Positions 8,712-18,080 of a stretch of DNA of 64,000 bases are shown piece by piece. The first letter of the stretch is position 1; the number at the start of each line of letters is the position of its first letter. The stretch is taken from positions 1 to 64,000 of the forward strand of contig NZ_PJIM01000003.1 in the NCBI RefSeq assembly GCF_002929295.1. Reading direction: 5' to 3'. Origin of the DNA: Arthrobacter sp. SX1312 (GTDB lineage Bacteria > Actinomycetota > Actinomycetes > Actinomycetales > Micrococcaceae). The notes beneath the pieces are model-generated. The model saw only the letters and a list, made by a program, of their open reading frames with translations. It did no database searches and was not told the origin of the DNA. The translations under genes and the position numbers were made by a program.

Positions 8712-9614
8712 CTACTCCTTGCCGCCCGGAGCGAAGACCAGGACGGTCCGGGCCGCTCCCCCGCGGTTCTCGAGCAACGCAACGAGCGTGCCGTCCGGCG
8801 CGAAAGCAGCGACCGGTTCGTCCGGGTCCGTGTTCGGAGCCACCTTCCGGCCGTGGGACACGTCGGCGGTCTCGGTGTCCGAGAGTTCCCTGACCGGGAA
8901 CAGGGCCCGCCCGGCGTCGTCGAGCGGGAGGACCTCCAGCTCCTCGGCCAGCTGCTCCAGGGTGCGTGCCTGCCCGATGGTGTACGGGCCCACCCGGGTC
9001 CGTCGGAGGGCCGTGAGGTGGCCGCCCACCCCGAGCGCCGCACCCAGGTCCCGGGCGAGGGCACGGATGTAGGTCCCGGAGCTGCACTCGACGGTGACGT
9101 CGACGTCCTGGAGGCGGCCGTTGCTCACGCGGCGGATCGCGTGGATGTCGAAGCGGTGGATGGTCACCGGACGCGCGGGGAGGTCGACCTGCCCGCCGGA
9201 GCGGACCCGTGCGTACGATCGCTCGCCCTTGACCTTGATGGCGCTCACGCTGCTCGGGACCTGCTGGATCTCGCCCGTGAGCGCGGCGACGGCGGTGCGG
9301 ATCTCCTCCTCCGTCACCGCTGCGGCGATACTCCCGCCGGTGACCTCGCCCTCGGCGTCGTCGGTGAGGGTGGACTGTCCCAGCCGGATGGTGGCGGTAT
9401 ACGTCTTGGTGGTGCCCACGATGAAGGTCAGGAGCCGGGTGGCGCGGTTGATCCCGACGACGAGGACCCCGGTGGCCATCGGATCGAGGGTGCCGGCATG
9501 GCCGACCTTCCGCGTCCCGGCGAGTCGGCGCAGGCGCCCGACGACGTCATGACTGGTCCAGCCCTGCGGCTTGTCCACGATAATCAGCCCTGAGTGGACC
9601 TGCCCGGCATTCAC
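8712..9614 (-). CDS. truB: tRNA pseudouridine-55 synthase
   Basis: About 300 residues. It isomerises U55 in the T-loop of most tRNAs. The N-terminal catalytic core is clear: SGLIIVDKPQGWTSHD, then KVGHAGTLDPMATGVL with the catalytic Asp (D44), and YTATIRLGQST. The C-terminal PUA-like part follows (GLxxDGxLVALLE-type segment at the end). The start is uncertain: the GTG at 9614 has GGAGG almost abutting it, and an ATG at 9662 gives a 16-residue extension that would overlap the divergent aminotransferase promoter. I prefer GTG. It is separated from rbfA by an opposite-strand gene. Confidence 0.93.
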   Translation of the reverse strand: MNAGQVHSGLIIVDKPQGWTSHDVVGRLRRLAGTRKVGHAGTLDPMATGVLVVGINRATRLLTFIVGTTKTYTATIRLGQSTLTDDAEGEVTGGSIAAAVTEEEIRTAVAALTGEIQQVPSSVSAIKVKGERSYARVRSGGQVDLPARPVTIHRFDIHAIRRVSNGRLQDVDVTVECSSGTYIRALARDLGAALGVGGHLTALRRTRVGPYTIGQARTLEQLAEELEVLPLDDAGRALFPVRELSDTETADVSHGRKVAPNTDPDEPVAAFAPDGTLVALLENRGGAARTVLVFAPGGKE

Positions 9615-9669
9615 GCCTCCCAGTATATGGTCCGTATCGGGACCCCCTGTGCGCGATAGCATCCTCCGT

Positions 9670-10848
9670 ATGCCCTCCCCTCCAGCCCACGTGGTGAACG
9701 TCCCGGTCAACCAGATCCGCGAGATCACGCAGGCGGCCTGGGCCACACCCGACGCCATCGTGCTCAGCATCGGCGAGCCGGCCTTCCCGGTGGCACGGCA
9801 CGTCCTCGAGGCGGGGATGGCCGCGCTGGACCGGGACGACACCAACTACACCCCCAACGCCGGGATCGCGCCGGCCAGGGCTGCCTTCGCCGGACGGTTC
9901 GCGCAATCGTCGGGGGTCGACGACGATCCGTCGCGCGTCTTCGTCGTCGCCGGCGCGCAGCAGGGACTGCACCTGGCGCTGAGCACGCTGATCGGGGCAG
10001 GGGACGAGGTGCTCCTCCCGGATCCGGGGTATCCCACGTTCACCATGACCGTCGGCCTGCTCGGCGGCGTGCCGGTGCCCTACCCCCTGGTGCCCGAGCA
10101 CGATTTCCAGCCGCGGATCGAGGACCTGCGGGGACTCGTCACCGGACGGACGAAGGTCCTCCTGCTGAATTCCCCCTCGAATCCGCTGGGCTCGGTGTTC
10201 GACCACGAACTCACGCGCGAGCTCGTGCGGTTCGCGCACGAACAGGATCTGTGGGTCGTGTCCGACGAATGCTACGAGGCCTTCACCTACGACGCCCCCC
10301 ACGTCAGCCCGGCACGCTTCGACGCCGGCGGGCCGGAGGCGGTACCGGAGGCCCGAGAGCCACGCGTCATCACGTCGCTGACGCTGTCCAAGACCTACGG
10401 CCTCACGGGCCTGCGGATCGGGGCGCTCGTCACTCCGCCGGGCATGGAGCCGCTGCTCAGCAACATCATGGAGGCCACGGTGTCCTGCGTCTCCGCGGCG
10501 TCGCAGTATGCCGCCGTGGCCGCCCTCACCGGACCCCAGGACTACGTGTCCACGGCGCTGCGGCACTACCGTGCCAACCGGGACGCGGCGACCGCGGTCC
10601 TCGACGGTCTGGGCATCGGCTATCTGGACGCCCGCGGCGCCTTCTACCTGTGGGCCGACCTCTCGCACGCGACCGGCGGCGACGTCCGTGCCTGGACGCG
10701 CTCGTTCCTCGCGGACCACGGGGTGGCGTTCGCCCCCGGCACGGCCTTCGGCGCCCGCGGCGAGGGATGGGTGAGGACCGCCCTCTGCGGCCGGACGGAG
10801 GAGCTCGTGGAAGGACTCTCCCGGCTCCCCTCCCCGCCGCGGACCTGA
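9670..10848 (+). CDS. PLP-dependent class I/II aminotransferase
   Basis: 392 residues, fold type I. The PLP-lysine signature SLTLSKTYGLTGLRIG is present with K241; upstream are the cofactor ring-stacking region (SDECYEAF) and SPSNPLGS. It resembles broad-specificity aspartate/alanine/valine aminotransferases; the amino donor cannot be fixed by eye. No Shine-Dalgarno precedes the ATG; a TAGCAT hexamer 7 bases upstream suggests a leaderless mRNA. It sits on the opposite strand between rbfA and truB, two genes that are usually adjacent, so it looks like an insertion into a conserved block. Confidence 0.9.
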   Translation: MPSPPAHVVNVPVNQIREITQAAWATPDAIVLSIGEPAFPVARHVLEAGMAALDRDDTNYTPNAGIAPARAAFAGRFAQSSGVDDDPSRVFVVAGAQQGLHLALSTLIGAGDEVLLPDPGYPTFTMTVGLLGGVPVPYPLVPEHDFQPRIEDLRGLVTGRTKVLLLNSPSNPLGSVFDHELTRELVRFAHEQDLWVVSDECYEAFTYDAPHVSPARFDAGGPEAVPEAREPRVITSLTLSKTYGLTGLRIGALVTPPGMEPLLSNIMEATVSCVSAASQYAAVAALTGPQDYVSTALRHYRANRDAATAVLDGLGIGYLDARGAFYLWADLSHATGGDVRAWTRSFLADHGVAFAPGTAFGARGEGWVRTALCGRTEELVEGLSRLPSPPRT

Positions 10849-10866
10849 CCGGCTCCGAGGACGCGA

Positions 10867-10897
10867 AAGGCAGCCGCCCCGTGGGGTCGGCTGCCTT
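10867..10897. terminator. Bidirectional hairpin terminator
   Basis: Arms AAGGCAGCCG and CGGCTGCCTT with an inner CCCC/GGGG pairing, between the convergent aminotransferase and rbfA genes. It can serve both. Confidence 0.75.
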
Positions 10898-10926
10898 GTG
10901 CGTCGTAATCCAGGACGGGTCAGGGA

Positions 10927-11364
10927 CTAGCGCGCTGCCTCGTCGTCCTCCGACGTGCGGTACGGATCGGCGTCACCCGCGAAGTTGGCGCCCTGCGCGA
11001 TCGCCGCCACTTCGGCGTCGCGCTCGCGCGCCTTCTGCAGGAGTTCCTCGAGGTGGCTGGCGTTGACCGGCACCTCGTCGGGGACGAACTCGAGGGTCGG
11101 CGTGAGGCGCGCCGTGATGTTCTTGCCGACCTCGGACCGGAGGACGCCGCGGGCGGACTCGAGCGCCATCCGCGTGGCCTGCTGCTCCTCCGCGTCGCCG
11201 AGCACGGTGTAGTACAGGGTCGCGTGCTGGAGGTCGTTCGTGACGCGGGAGTCCGTGATGGTCACGGCTTCCAGCCGGGGGTCCTTCACGCGGCGCCGCA
11301 GCGCCTCGGCGACGATGACTTTGATGCGCTGCGCGAGCCGCGCGGCGCGGGCCGGATCTGCCAT
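10927..11364 (-). CDS. rbfA: Ribosome-binding factor A
   Basis: 145 residues. It helps mature the 30S subunit and 16S rRNA 5' end. Family features: ARAARLAQRIKVIVAEALRR, KDPRLEAVTITDSRVTNDLQHATLYYTVLG (KH-like core) and a short acidic C-terminal tail. The ATG at 11364 has AGGAG 8 bases upstream; a longer reading frame upstream is not credible. A strong hairpin lies between infB and this gene, so it may be expressed at a reduced level or from its own promoter. Confidence 0.95.
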   Translation of the reverse strand: MADPARAARLAQRIKVIVAEALRRRVKDPRLEAVTITDSRVTNDLQHATLYYTVLGDAEEQQATRMALESARGVLRSEVGKNITARLTPTLEFVPDEVPVNASHLEELLQKARERDAEVAAIAQGANFAGDADPYRTSEDDEAAR

Positions 11365-11427
11365 TGCTGTTACTCCTACTGAAGCTGGTCTGAAGAGGAA
11401 TCCGCGAGGGGTTCCGGCGGTCCGACG

Positions 11428-11461
11428 GGTCGGGCGCCCTGGAGGACCAGGGCGCCCGACC
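11428..11461 (-). terminator. Strong hairpin between infB and rbfA
   Basis: Fifteen perfectly paired bases in each arm (GGTCGGGCGCCCTGG and its complement) around a 4-base loop AGGA, 10 bases past the infB stop. There is no run of T after it on the minus strand, so partial attenuation is as likely as full termination. Confidence 0.75.
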
Positions 11462-11471
11462 TGCCTACCTG

Positions 11472-14441
11472 CTAGGCGCGGGGCTTCTCCCGCATCTCGA
11501 AGGTCTCGATGGTGTCGCCTTCCTTGACATCGTTGAACGAGCCGAGGCCGATACCGCACTCGAAGTCCGTACGGACCTCCGTGGCGTCGTCCTTGAAGCG
11601 CTTGAGCGAATCCACGGAGAGGTTGTCTCCGATGACCTTGCCGTCGCGCAGGACACGGGCCCTGGTGTTGCGTCGGATGATGCCCGAACGGACGATCGAA
11701 CCGGCGATGTTGCCGAACTTCGAGGAGCGGAACACCTCGCGGACCTCTGCGGTACCGAGCTGCACCTCCTCGTACTCCGGCTTGAGCATGCCCTTGAGGG
11801 CCAGCTCGATGTCGTCGATCGCGGCGTAGATGACCGAGTAGAAGCGCATGTCGACGCCTTCACGCTCGGCGAGGTCCGCCACGCGCTCCGCCGGCTTCAC
11901 GTTGAAGCCGATGATGATCGCGTTGTCGACAGTGGCCAGGTTGACGTCGTTCTGCGTGATGGCACCGACGCCACGGTGGATGACGCGCAGCTGCACGCCT
12001 TCTCCTACGTCGATCTTGAGCAGCGAGTCCTCCAGGGCCTCGACGGCACCCGACACGTCACCCTTGAGGATGAGGTTGAGGGTGTCGACCTTGCCCTCGG
12101 CCACCGCCTGGTCGAAGTCCTCGAGGCTGATGCGCTTGCGGCGCTTCGCGAGGGCCGCGTTCCGGTCCGCCGCTTCACGCTTCTCGGCGATCTGGCGGCC
12201 GGTGCGCTCGTCGTCGGTGACGAAGAACGTGTCACCTGCACGGGGCACGTTGGACAGGCCCAGGACCTGGACCGGACGCGAGGGTCCCGCCGTCGTGACG
12301 ACGTCGCCGTTCTCGTCGAACATCGCCCGCACACGGCCATGGGCCGTGCCGGCGACGATGGTGTCACCGACGTGCAGCGTTCCGGACTGGACGAGGACGG
12401 TGGCAACCGCACCGCGGCCCTTGTCCAGGTTCGCCTCGATCGCGATACCGCGGGCGTCCTTGTTCGGGTTGGCCCGCATGTCCAGCGCGGCGTCGGCGGT
12501 GAGCAGGACGGCCTCGAGGAGTTCGTCGATACCCATGCCCTGCAGCGCCGAGACGTGCACGAACATGGTGTCGCCGCCGTACTCCTCGGGAACGAGGCCG
12601 TACTCGGTGAGCTGGCCCTTGACCTTGTCCGGGTTCGCGCCTTCCTTGTCCATCTTGTTCACGGCCACGACGATCGGCACGTTGGCCGCCTGTGCGTGGT
12701 TCAGCGCCTCGACCGTCTGCGGCATGACGCCGTCGTCGGCCGCGACGACGAGCACCGCGATGTCCGTGACCTTCGCACCACGGGCACGCATGGCGGTGAA
12801 CGCCTCGTGGCCGGGGGTGTCGATGAAGGTGATGGCGCGGGTCGCGTCCTCGTGGACGTGCTGGATCTGGTAGGCACCGATGTGCTGGGTGATGCCACCG
12901 TGCTCGCCCTCGACGACCTTGGTGTTGCGGACGGCGTCGAGCAGTCGCGTCTTACCGTGGTCGACGTGGCCCATGACCGTGACGACCGGCGGACGTGCCT
13001 CGAGCTGCTCGTCGCCCTCGGCTTCCAGCTCCGCATCGAAGTCGATGTCGAAGCTGCTGAGGAGCTCGCGCTCCTCGTCCTCGGGCGAGACGACCTGGAT
13101 CAGGTAGCCCAGCTCGGTGCCGAGCACCTGGAAGGTGTCCTCGTCGAGGGACTGAGTCGCCGTCGCCATCTCGCCGAGGTGGAACAGCACGGTGACCAGT
13201 GCGGCGGGGTTCGCCTCGATCTTGTCGGCGAAGTCCGTGATGGACGAACCGCGGCGCAGGCGGACGATGGTGTTGCCGTCTCCACGGGGTACGCTCACGC
13301 CACCCAGCGAAGGAGCCGACATCTGCTCCAGTTCCTGCCGCTTGGCACGCTTCGACTTGCGCTGCTTGCCGCGACCGGCGCCACCCTTGCCGAAGGCGCC
13401 GGCCGTGCCGCCGCGTCCGCGGCCGCCCTTGCCGAAGCCACCGCCGGCGGGTGCCCCACTCGGGCTGTTCGGTGCTCCACCGGGTCCGCGGCGCGGACCG
13501 GCTCCAGCACCGGCACCGGGGGCTCCACGGCCGGGGGCGGCGGGACGCTCGGTGCGGTTCGGCATCATGCCGGGAGTGGGACGCGATCCCGGGGCTCCTG
13601 CGGGTCGGGGTGCACCCGGACGCGGAGCGCCGGGACGCGGTCCACCGGCACCGGCTGCCGGACGGGGTCCACCCGCACCGGCTGCCGGACGGGGTCCACC
13701 GGCGCCGGCGGCGGGACGCTGCTGTGCATCGTCACGACGACCGGGGCGGGGCATGCCCTGCGACGGGGCGAACGGGTTGTTGCCCGGACGCGGGGGACGA
13801 TCCGAACCGCGCTCGGCACCACGATCGGTGTCGCCACGGCGCGAGCCCATGCCCTGTGAGGGCGCGAACGGGTTGTTGCCGGGACGGGGTGCGCCGCCGG
13901 GACGGGCACCCGACGGGCGCGTCGTCCCCGCCGACGGTGCGGCGGGAGGGGTCGCCGGACGGGGCGCGGGACGGGTGCCCTCGCTCGAGTCCTCGGCCCG
14001 GGGGGTCTGCTGCGCCGGCGCGGGTGCGTCCTGCGCTGCCGGTGCAGGGGTGCTCGGTGCGGCCGGAGCCGGGGCTTCCGGTGCTGCCGGAGCGGGGACG
14101 GAGCCGTTGGAGAACGGCGACGCCTGGGGTGCAGCCGGCGCCGCCGGGGCCGGGGCGGCCGGTGCTGCGGGCTCAGCCGGCGCGGGCGTCTCGGGAGCCG
14201 CCTGGGCGGCACCGGGCTTCGGACCCGGCGAAGGCGCCGAGGGTCGCTTCGGTGCGGGGGCTGCCGCGGCCTGGGAGGCGCCGGCATTCGGGAAGGCGCC
14301 GCGAAGCTTCTTCACGACGGGGGCTTCGATGGTGGATGACGCGGAACGGACGAATTCTCCCAGTTCCTGCAGTTTTGCAACTGCGTCCTTCGAGGTTATA
14401 CCGAGCTCTTTCGCGAGCTCGTGTACGCGGACCTTGGCCAC
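11472..14441 (-). CDS. infB: Translation initiation factor IF-2
   Basis: 989 residues, in the long range typical of high-GC actinobacteria. It is the GTPase that places fMet-tRNA on the 30S subunit. Order: IF2_N domain ([21 protein letters not shown]), a Pro/Ala/Gly/Arg-rich linker (about 50-370) with short internal repeats ([19 protein letters not shown]), a second IF2_N-like domain, then the G domain with G1 GHVDHGKT, G3 DTPGH and G4 NKMD, and domains II-IV ending [17 protein letters not shown]. It follows ylxR in the nusA operon. Confidence 0.97.
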   Translation of the reverse strand: MAKVRVHELAKELGITSKDAVAKLQELGEFVRSASSTIEAPVVKKLRGAFPNAGASQAAAAPAPKRPSAPSPGPKPGAAQAAPETPAPAEPAAPAAPAPAAPAAPQASPFSNGSVPAPAAPEAPAPAAPSTPAPAAQDAPAPAQQTPRAEDSSEGTRPAPRPATPPAAPSAGTTRPSGARPGGAPRPGNNPFAPSQGMGSRRGDTDRGAERGSDRPPRPGNNPFAPSQGMPRPGRRDDAQQRPAAGAGGPRPAAGAGGPRPAAGAGGPRPGAPRPGAPRPAGAPGSRPTPGMMPNRTERPAAPGRGAPGAGAGAGPRRGPGGAPNSPSGAPAGGGFGKGGRGRGGTAGAFGKGGAGRGKQRKSKRAKRQELEQMSAPSLGGVSVPRGDGNTIVRLRRGSSITDFADKIEANPAALVTVLFHLGEMATATQSLDEDTFQVLGTELGYLIQVVSPEDEERELLSSFDIDFDAELEAEGDEQLEARPPVVTVMGHVDHGKTRLLDAVRNTKVVEGEHGGITQHIGAYQIQHVHEDATRAITFIDTPGHEAFTAMRARGAKVTDIAVLVVAADDGVMPQTVEALNHAQAANVPIVVAVNKMDKEGANPDKVKGQLTEYGLVPEEYGGDTMFVHVSALQGMGIDELLEAVLLTADAALDMRANPNKDARGIAIEANLDKGRGAVATVLVQSGTLHVGDTIVAGTAHGRVRAMFDENGDVVTTAGPSRPVQVLGLSNVPRAGDTFFVTDDERTGRQIAEKREAADRNAALAKRRKRISLEDFDQAVAEGKVDTLNLILKGDVSGAVEALEDSLLKIDVGEGVQLRVIHRGVGAITQNDVNLATVDNAIIIGFNVKPAERVADLAEREGVDMRFYSVIYAAIDDIELALKGMLKPEYEEVQLGTAEVREVFRSSKFGNIAGSIVRSGIIRRNTRARVLRDGKVIGDNLSVDSLKRFKDDATEVRTDFECGIGLGSFNDVKEGDTIETFEMREKPRA

Positions 14442-14551
14442 ATTTCTCCTGTCTCGGTCCGCACCGAGTCAGGCACGAACCGTCTATTTCCTACTGCTGA
14501 TCCCAGTCGCAAGCGCGTCTGGCAGATCGAATGCCGAGCGCAACGGATTGA

Positions 14552-14983
14552 TCATCGTTGCGCACTCATCGCTGGGTGCTCATCGGGTTTCCATGAGGGT
14601 ACTGACCCGCTTTCAGGGAGGACGGTGGGTACGGGGCGTCCGTCTCGACGCTCCAGGTATGCGTGGAAGGACGCTGCGAAATGGGCAGTGTCCACCGGCC
14701 CGCGGAAGGCCCTGTTGAAGGCTTTCCGCTTGACCGCTGTTTCCATGCATGCCGGGTCGGGGTGCAGCCAAGCACCCCGTCCGGATAGCCGGCGCCGCTC
14801 ATCGATGACGGCAGTAATCTGGCCGTCGATCGGTCGTGCAACAACCCGCATCACGTGTGACTGGCGGTCCCGCCGACGGCATCCCACGCAGGTGCGTATC
14901 GGATGTGCGTCCATCGGTCGGTGCCCGGAATCGTTGCGGCATACAGCCACTTCCGGGCGCGACTGGGCAGCAGTCCCTTCCAT
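14552..14983 (-). CDS. ylxR: YlxR-family RNA-binding protein (DUF448)
   Basis: 143 residues. The family core is RTCVGCRRRDRQ, then LSGRGAWLHPDPACME and a KRKAFNRAFRG helix. YlxR is a small nucleic-acid-binding protein always found between nusA and infB; in some firmicutes it influences transcription and RNase P. It starts 36 bases after nusA. The ATG at 14983 is preceded by GGAAGGGG; an internal ATG at 14914 (MDAHPIRTC) is a plausible alternative but lacks a ribosome-binding site. Confidence 0.92.
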   Translation of the reverse strand: MEGTAAQSRPEVAVCRNDSGHRPMDAHPIRTCVGCRRRDRQSHVMRVVARPIDGQITAVIDERRRLSGRGAWLHPDPACMETAVKRKAFNRAFRGPVDTAHFAASFHAYLERRDGRPVPTVLPESGSVPSWKPDEHPAMSAQR

Positions 14984-15019
14984 TCTACCCCTTCCGATGC
15001 CGCTGCCCGACCCGCCGGC

Positions 15020-16009
15020 CTAGGCCTTCGCCGACGCGGCCTGCTGCGCGGCGTCGGACACGATGTCGATCCGCCAGCCCGTGAGCTTGGCGGCGAGGCG
15101 GGCGTTCTGGCCTTCCTTGCCGATCGCCAGGGAGAGCTGGTAGTCCGGGACGACGACCCGCGCCGAGCGGGTGGCTTCGTCGGTGATCGTCACGGAGGTC
15201 ACGCGCGACGGCGAGAGTGAACTGGCGATGAAGGCGGCGGCGTCGTCGTTGTAGTCCACGATGTCGATCTTCTCGTCGTTCAGCTCGTTCATGACCGCAC
15301 GGACGCGGCTGCCCATCTCGCCGATGCAGGCCCCCTTGGCGTTGACGCCCGGGATGTTCGCCTTCACCGCGATCTTGGTGCGGTGCCCGGCTTCGCGGGC
15401 GAGGGCGACGATCTCGACCGTCCTGTCGGCGATCTCGGGCACCTCCAGCTCGAAGAGCTTGCGCACGAGGCCGGGGTGCGAGCGGGACAGGGTGATGGAG
15501 GGTCCCTTCATGCCGCGGTGCACGTCGACCACGAACGCGCGCAACCGGGTGCCGTGCAAGTACTTCTCCCCCGGTACCTGCTCCGGCGGAGGCAGGACCG
15601 CCTCCACCGAGCCGAGGTTGACCTGGATCATGTGCGGGTTGGTGCCCTGCTGGATCATCCCGGCGACGAGTTCGCCTTCCTTGCCGCGGAACTCCCCGAG
15701 GATGTTGTCGTCCTCGGCGTCCCGCAGGCGCTGGAGGATGACCTGGCGTGCGGTGCTCGCCGCGATGCGTCCGAAGCCGGTGGGCGTGTCGTCGAATTCG
15801 CCGACGGGGGCGCCGTCCTCGTCCTTCTCCGTCGCCCAGATGGTGACGTGCCCGGTCCGGCGGTCGAGCTCGGCGCGGGCGGTCTCGTGGGAGCCGGGCG
15901 AGCGGTGGTACGCGATGAGCAGTGCCTGCTCGATCGTGGGAACCAGCTTGTCGAGGGGGATCTCGCGCTCGTGCTCGAGGAGTCTCAGCGCGCTCATATC
16001 AATATCCAT
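15020..16009 (-). CDS. nusA: Transcription termination/antitermination factor NusA
   Basis: 329 residues, the short actinobacterial form without the C-terminal acidic repeats of E. coli. It binds RNA polymerase and nascent RNA and modulates pausing and termination. N-terminal RNAP-binding domain ([20 protein letters not shown]), S1 domain ([19 protein letters not shown]), KH1 ([29 protein letters not shown]) and KH2 ([18 protein letters not shown]). The ATG at 16009 has AAGGAG 6 bases upstream. It starts 10 bases after rimP. Confidence 0.97.
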   Translation of the reverse strand: MDIDMSALRLLEHEREIPLDKLVPTIEQALLIAYHRSPGSHETARAELDRRTGHVTIWATEKDEDGAPVGEFDDTPTGFGRIAASTARQVILQRLRDAEDDNILGEFRGKEGELVAGMIQQGTNPHMIQVNLGSVEAVLPPPEQVPGEKYLHGTRLRAFVVDVHRGMKGPSITLSRSHPGLVRKLFELEVPEIADRTVEIVALAREAGHRTKIAVKANIPGVNAKGACIGEMGSRVRAVMNELNDEKIDIVDYNDDAAAFIASSLSPSRVTSVTITDEATRSARVVVPDYQLSLAIGKEGQNARLAAKLTGWRIDIVSDAAQQAASAKA

Positions 16010-16019
16010 GTGGGTCTCC

Positions 16020-16646
16020 TTACGCGTGGTGCACGGCGCCGGAGATCTCCGGATCGGCCCCATCGCTGTCATCGTGGTGTTCATCCTCGAGATGCGCGAA
16101 TTCGACCTGCACGGTCCCCTTGCGGATCTTGGAAAACTCGAGGGCGAGCGGCTCGCCCTGCTTGGGCTTCATGCCCTTCTTGACCGGCAGTTGTGGGATC
16201 AGCCGGATCCCGGTGTCGGACACCTCCTGCAGGCGGCCGAGGATCACGTCGCCGGTCACGGGCTTCACCTCGACCATGCGCCCCACGTTGCGGCGCCAGT
16301 GCCGCGGTTCGGTGAGGGGACGGGAGACCCCGGGGGACGACACTTCGAGGTTGTACGGACGATCGTCGTCCTCCAGGCTGTCCATCGCCGTGGAGAGGTC
16401 CGTGGAGATGGCGGAGATCACATCGAAACCGACGCTCCCCGTGCTCTCCTCGGGCAGGTCCACGACGACGTGGACCGTGCGATGGGACCCTGCGACCTTG
16501 ACCTCGACGTCCTCCAGGTACAGGTTGTGCTGGTCGACCACCGGCTTCAGTCTGGTCCTGAGGCGCTGCGCTTCGGCCTGCAGTTCGACCTCTGAGGCCG
16601 ACCTGCTGGTCGAGGCATGATTTTCGTTCCCGGACCGGACCGCCAT
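16020..16646 (-). CDS. rimP: Ribosome maturation factor RimP
   Basis: 208 residues. It assists 30S assembly and is the usual first gene of the nusA operon. Two domains: the N-terminal alpha/beta part ([50 protein letters not shown]) and the C-terminal Sm-like barrel ([20 protein letters not shown]). I chose the ATG at 16646 because GGGAGG lies 5 bases upstream; an in-frame ATG at 16691 would add 15 residues without a ribosome-binding site. It is divergent from the DUF4439 gene. Confidence 0.95.
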   Translation of the reverse strand: MAVRSGNENHASTSRSASEVELQAEAQRLRTRLKPVVDQHNLYLEDVEVKVAGSHRTVHVVVDLPEESTGSVGFDVISAISTDLSTAMDSLEDDDRPYNLEVSSPGVSRPLTEPRHWRRNVGRMVEVKPVTGDVILGRLQEVSDTGIRLIPQLPVKKGMKPKQGEPLALEFSKIRKGTVQVEFAHLEDEHHDDSDGADPEISGAVHHA

Positions 16647-16733
16647 GGCTGCCTCCCACTCGATGATGTTGTGCTCCAAGAGTACCGACATTCCGCGGCA
16701 CCGGCGGTATCGGCGGCCGAAACGGGGAGCGCC

Positions 16734-18080
16734 ATGACATCATCGGGAACTGTGATGAAGCGGGCGGAGACGGACAGGCAGCTGGGCGGCGGAGGACGCC
16801 GCGGATCCCGCGCCGGACGCCTGGCGCGGCGCTCCCTGGGCCTCGTCGGTCTCTTCGCCGTGATGCTCCTCGTGGTCGGCGTCGGGCTGGGCGTCCGGTC
16901 CCCGGAGCCGCAGGAGCGCGTCCACTCCGTCTCCGAACAGGCGCAGCTCGACGCCGAGTACCGCTACCGTGCCGCCGCCGACCGGGCGCGCAGGGCGGCT
17001 GCGGACCCCGGACTGCCCCCGGAGACCACGGCGGAACTGGCCGCGGTCGCCGTCGACCTCGACGAGCAGGCGGACGCCGTCGCCCTCCCGCGCTCCTCCG
17101 GTCCGACGACGGAGGACGGTTCCTCGCCCCACGCCACCCCGCATCCGGACGGTCAGTCGGACCGCCCGGGTCCCGCGACGGCCCCGGCAGCGGGCACCGA
17201 TGGCTCGGCCGACGCCGCGCCTGCCGATGCGCCCGCCGTGCTGACGGCCCTGCGCGACAGCGCACTCCGGAGCCTTCGGGACGCAGCCCTCGCGGACCCC
17301 GGTCCCGGCCGCGTGCTCGCGGCCGCCGGCGTGAACCAATGGCGGCACGCCCTGCAGCTCGGCCACACCCTGGGGATGGACCCCGGACTGCCCGCGGCCG
17401 GCTCGCTGTCCCCGGTCGACCTCGCCACCGGCACCGGCCCGTTCGCGGCCCTTGCTGCACCGGCAGGACAGGCCGGCGCCGCACCCACCGGGTCCGCCGT
17501 CCCCACCGCTCCTGTTCCCACGACTCCTGTTCCCACGACTCCTGTTCCCACGGCTCCTGTTCCCACGGCTCCCGCCGAGTGCGCCGGGACCCCGCTCGGC
17601 CCCGACGCCGACCGCCAGGCCCTCCTCAATGCCAGGACCGCGGAGGATCAGGCGCGGTACGCGTACGAGGTCGCTGCAGCACTGATCCCGGAGCCCGCGC
17701 GGGCCCTGGACGCGGCGTCCACCCACCGGGAGGCAGCGGATGCCGCGGCCGACCGCCTCGCCGCCCTGTGCGTGCCCACGGGCCCGACGCCGGCCGGCTA
17801 TGCGATCGGGCCGGACTTCCGCGACGATCCCGTCGCCGCGATGCAGGCGATCGAGCAGGACCACACCGAGCTGTACGCGGGCCTCATCGCGACGGTCGGT
17901 CCGGAAGCCCGGGCCTGGGCCGTCACCTCGTTCAGCGCTGCCGCCCAGCGCAGCCTCGACGCCGGCGCGCCGCTGGAAGCCCTCCCCGGCCTGGCCGGCA
18001 GCGCTCCGGCACCGGACGCCGCCCCCGCGCAGACTCCCGAGAAGGTCCCAGTGCGGGCGACGGAGCAGCCCGGTGGGTAG
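16734..18080 (+). CDS. Membrane-anchored DUF4439 (ferritin-like) domain protein
   Basis: 448 residues. A basic N-terminus and one membrane helix (about 35-54) put the rest outside the membrane. A long Pro/Ala/Thr-rich section contains five 15-bp repeats encoding PT[AT]PV. The C-terminal 130 residues (ARTAEDQARYAYEVAA, HREAADAAADRLA, AIEQDHTELYAGLIATVGPEARAWAVTSF) match the helical ferritin-like DUF4439 pattern. The function of this family is unknown. The ATG has GGGGAG 4 bases upstream. The stop overlaps the GTG of the kinase gene, so the two are coupled. Confidence 0.78.
   Translation: MTSSGTVMKRAETDRQLGGGGRRGSRAGRLARRSLGLVGLFAVMLLVVGVGLGVRSPEPQERVHSVSEQAQLDAEYRYRAAADRARRAAADPGLPPETTAELAAVAVDLDEQADAVALPRSSGPTTEDGSSPHATPHPDGQSDRPGPATAPAAGTDGSADAAPADAPAVLTALRDSALRSLRDAALADPGPGRVLAAAGVNQWRHALQLGHTLGMDPGLPAAGSLSPVDLATGTGPFAALAAPAGQAGAAPTGSAVPTAPVPTTPVPTTPVPTAPVPTAPAECAGTPLGPDADRQALLNARTAEDQARYAYEVAAALIPEPARALDAASTHREAADAAADRLAALCVPTGPTPAGYAIGPDFRDDPVAAMQAIEQDHTELYAGLIATVGPEARAWAVTSFSAAAQRSLDAGAPLEALPGLAGSAPAPDAAPAQTPEKVPVRATEQPGG
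17502..17576 (+). repeat. Five tandem 15-bp repeats
   Basis: In-frame units of the form CCCACNRCTCCTGTT inside the DUF4439 gene, each encoding Pro-Thr-(Ala/Thr)-Pro-Val; the last is degenerate. This is a length-variable, extracytoplasmic linker. Confidence 0.9.

Noticed and set aside
11976-13859. Long open frame opposite infB
   Set aside because: Low-complexity reverse of the IF-2 G domain and linker; no domain visible.
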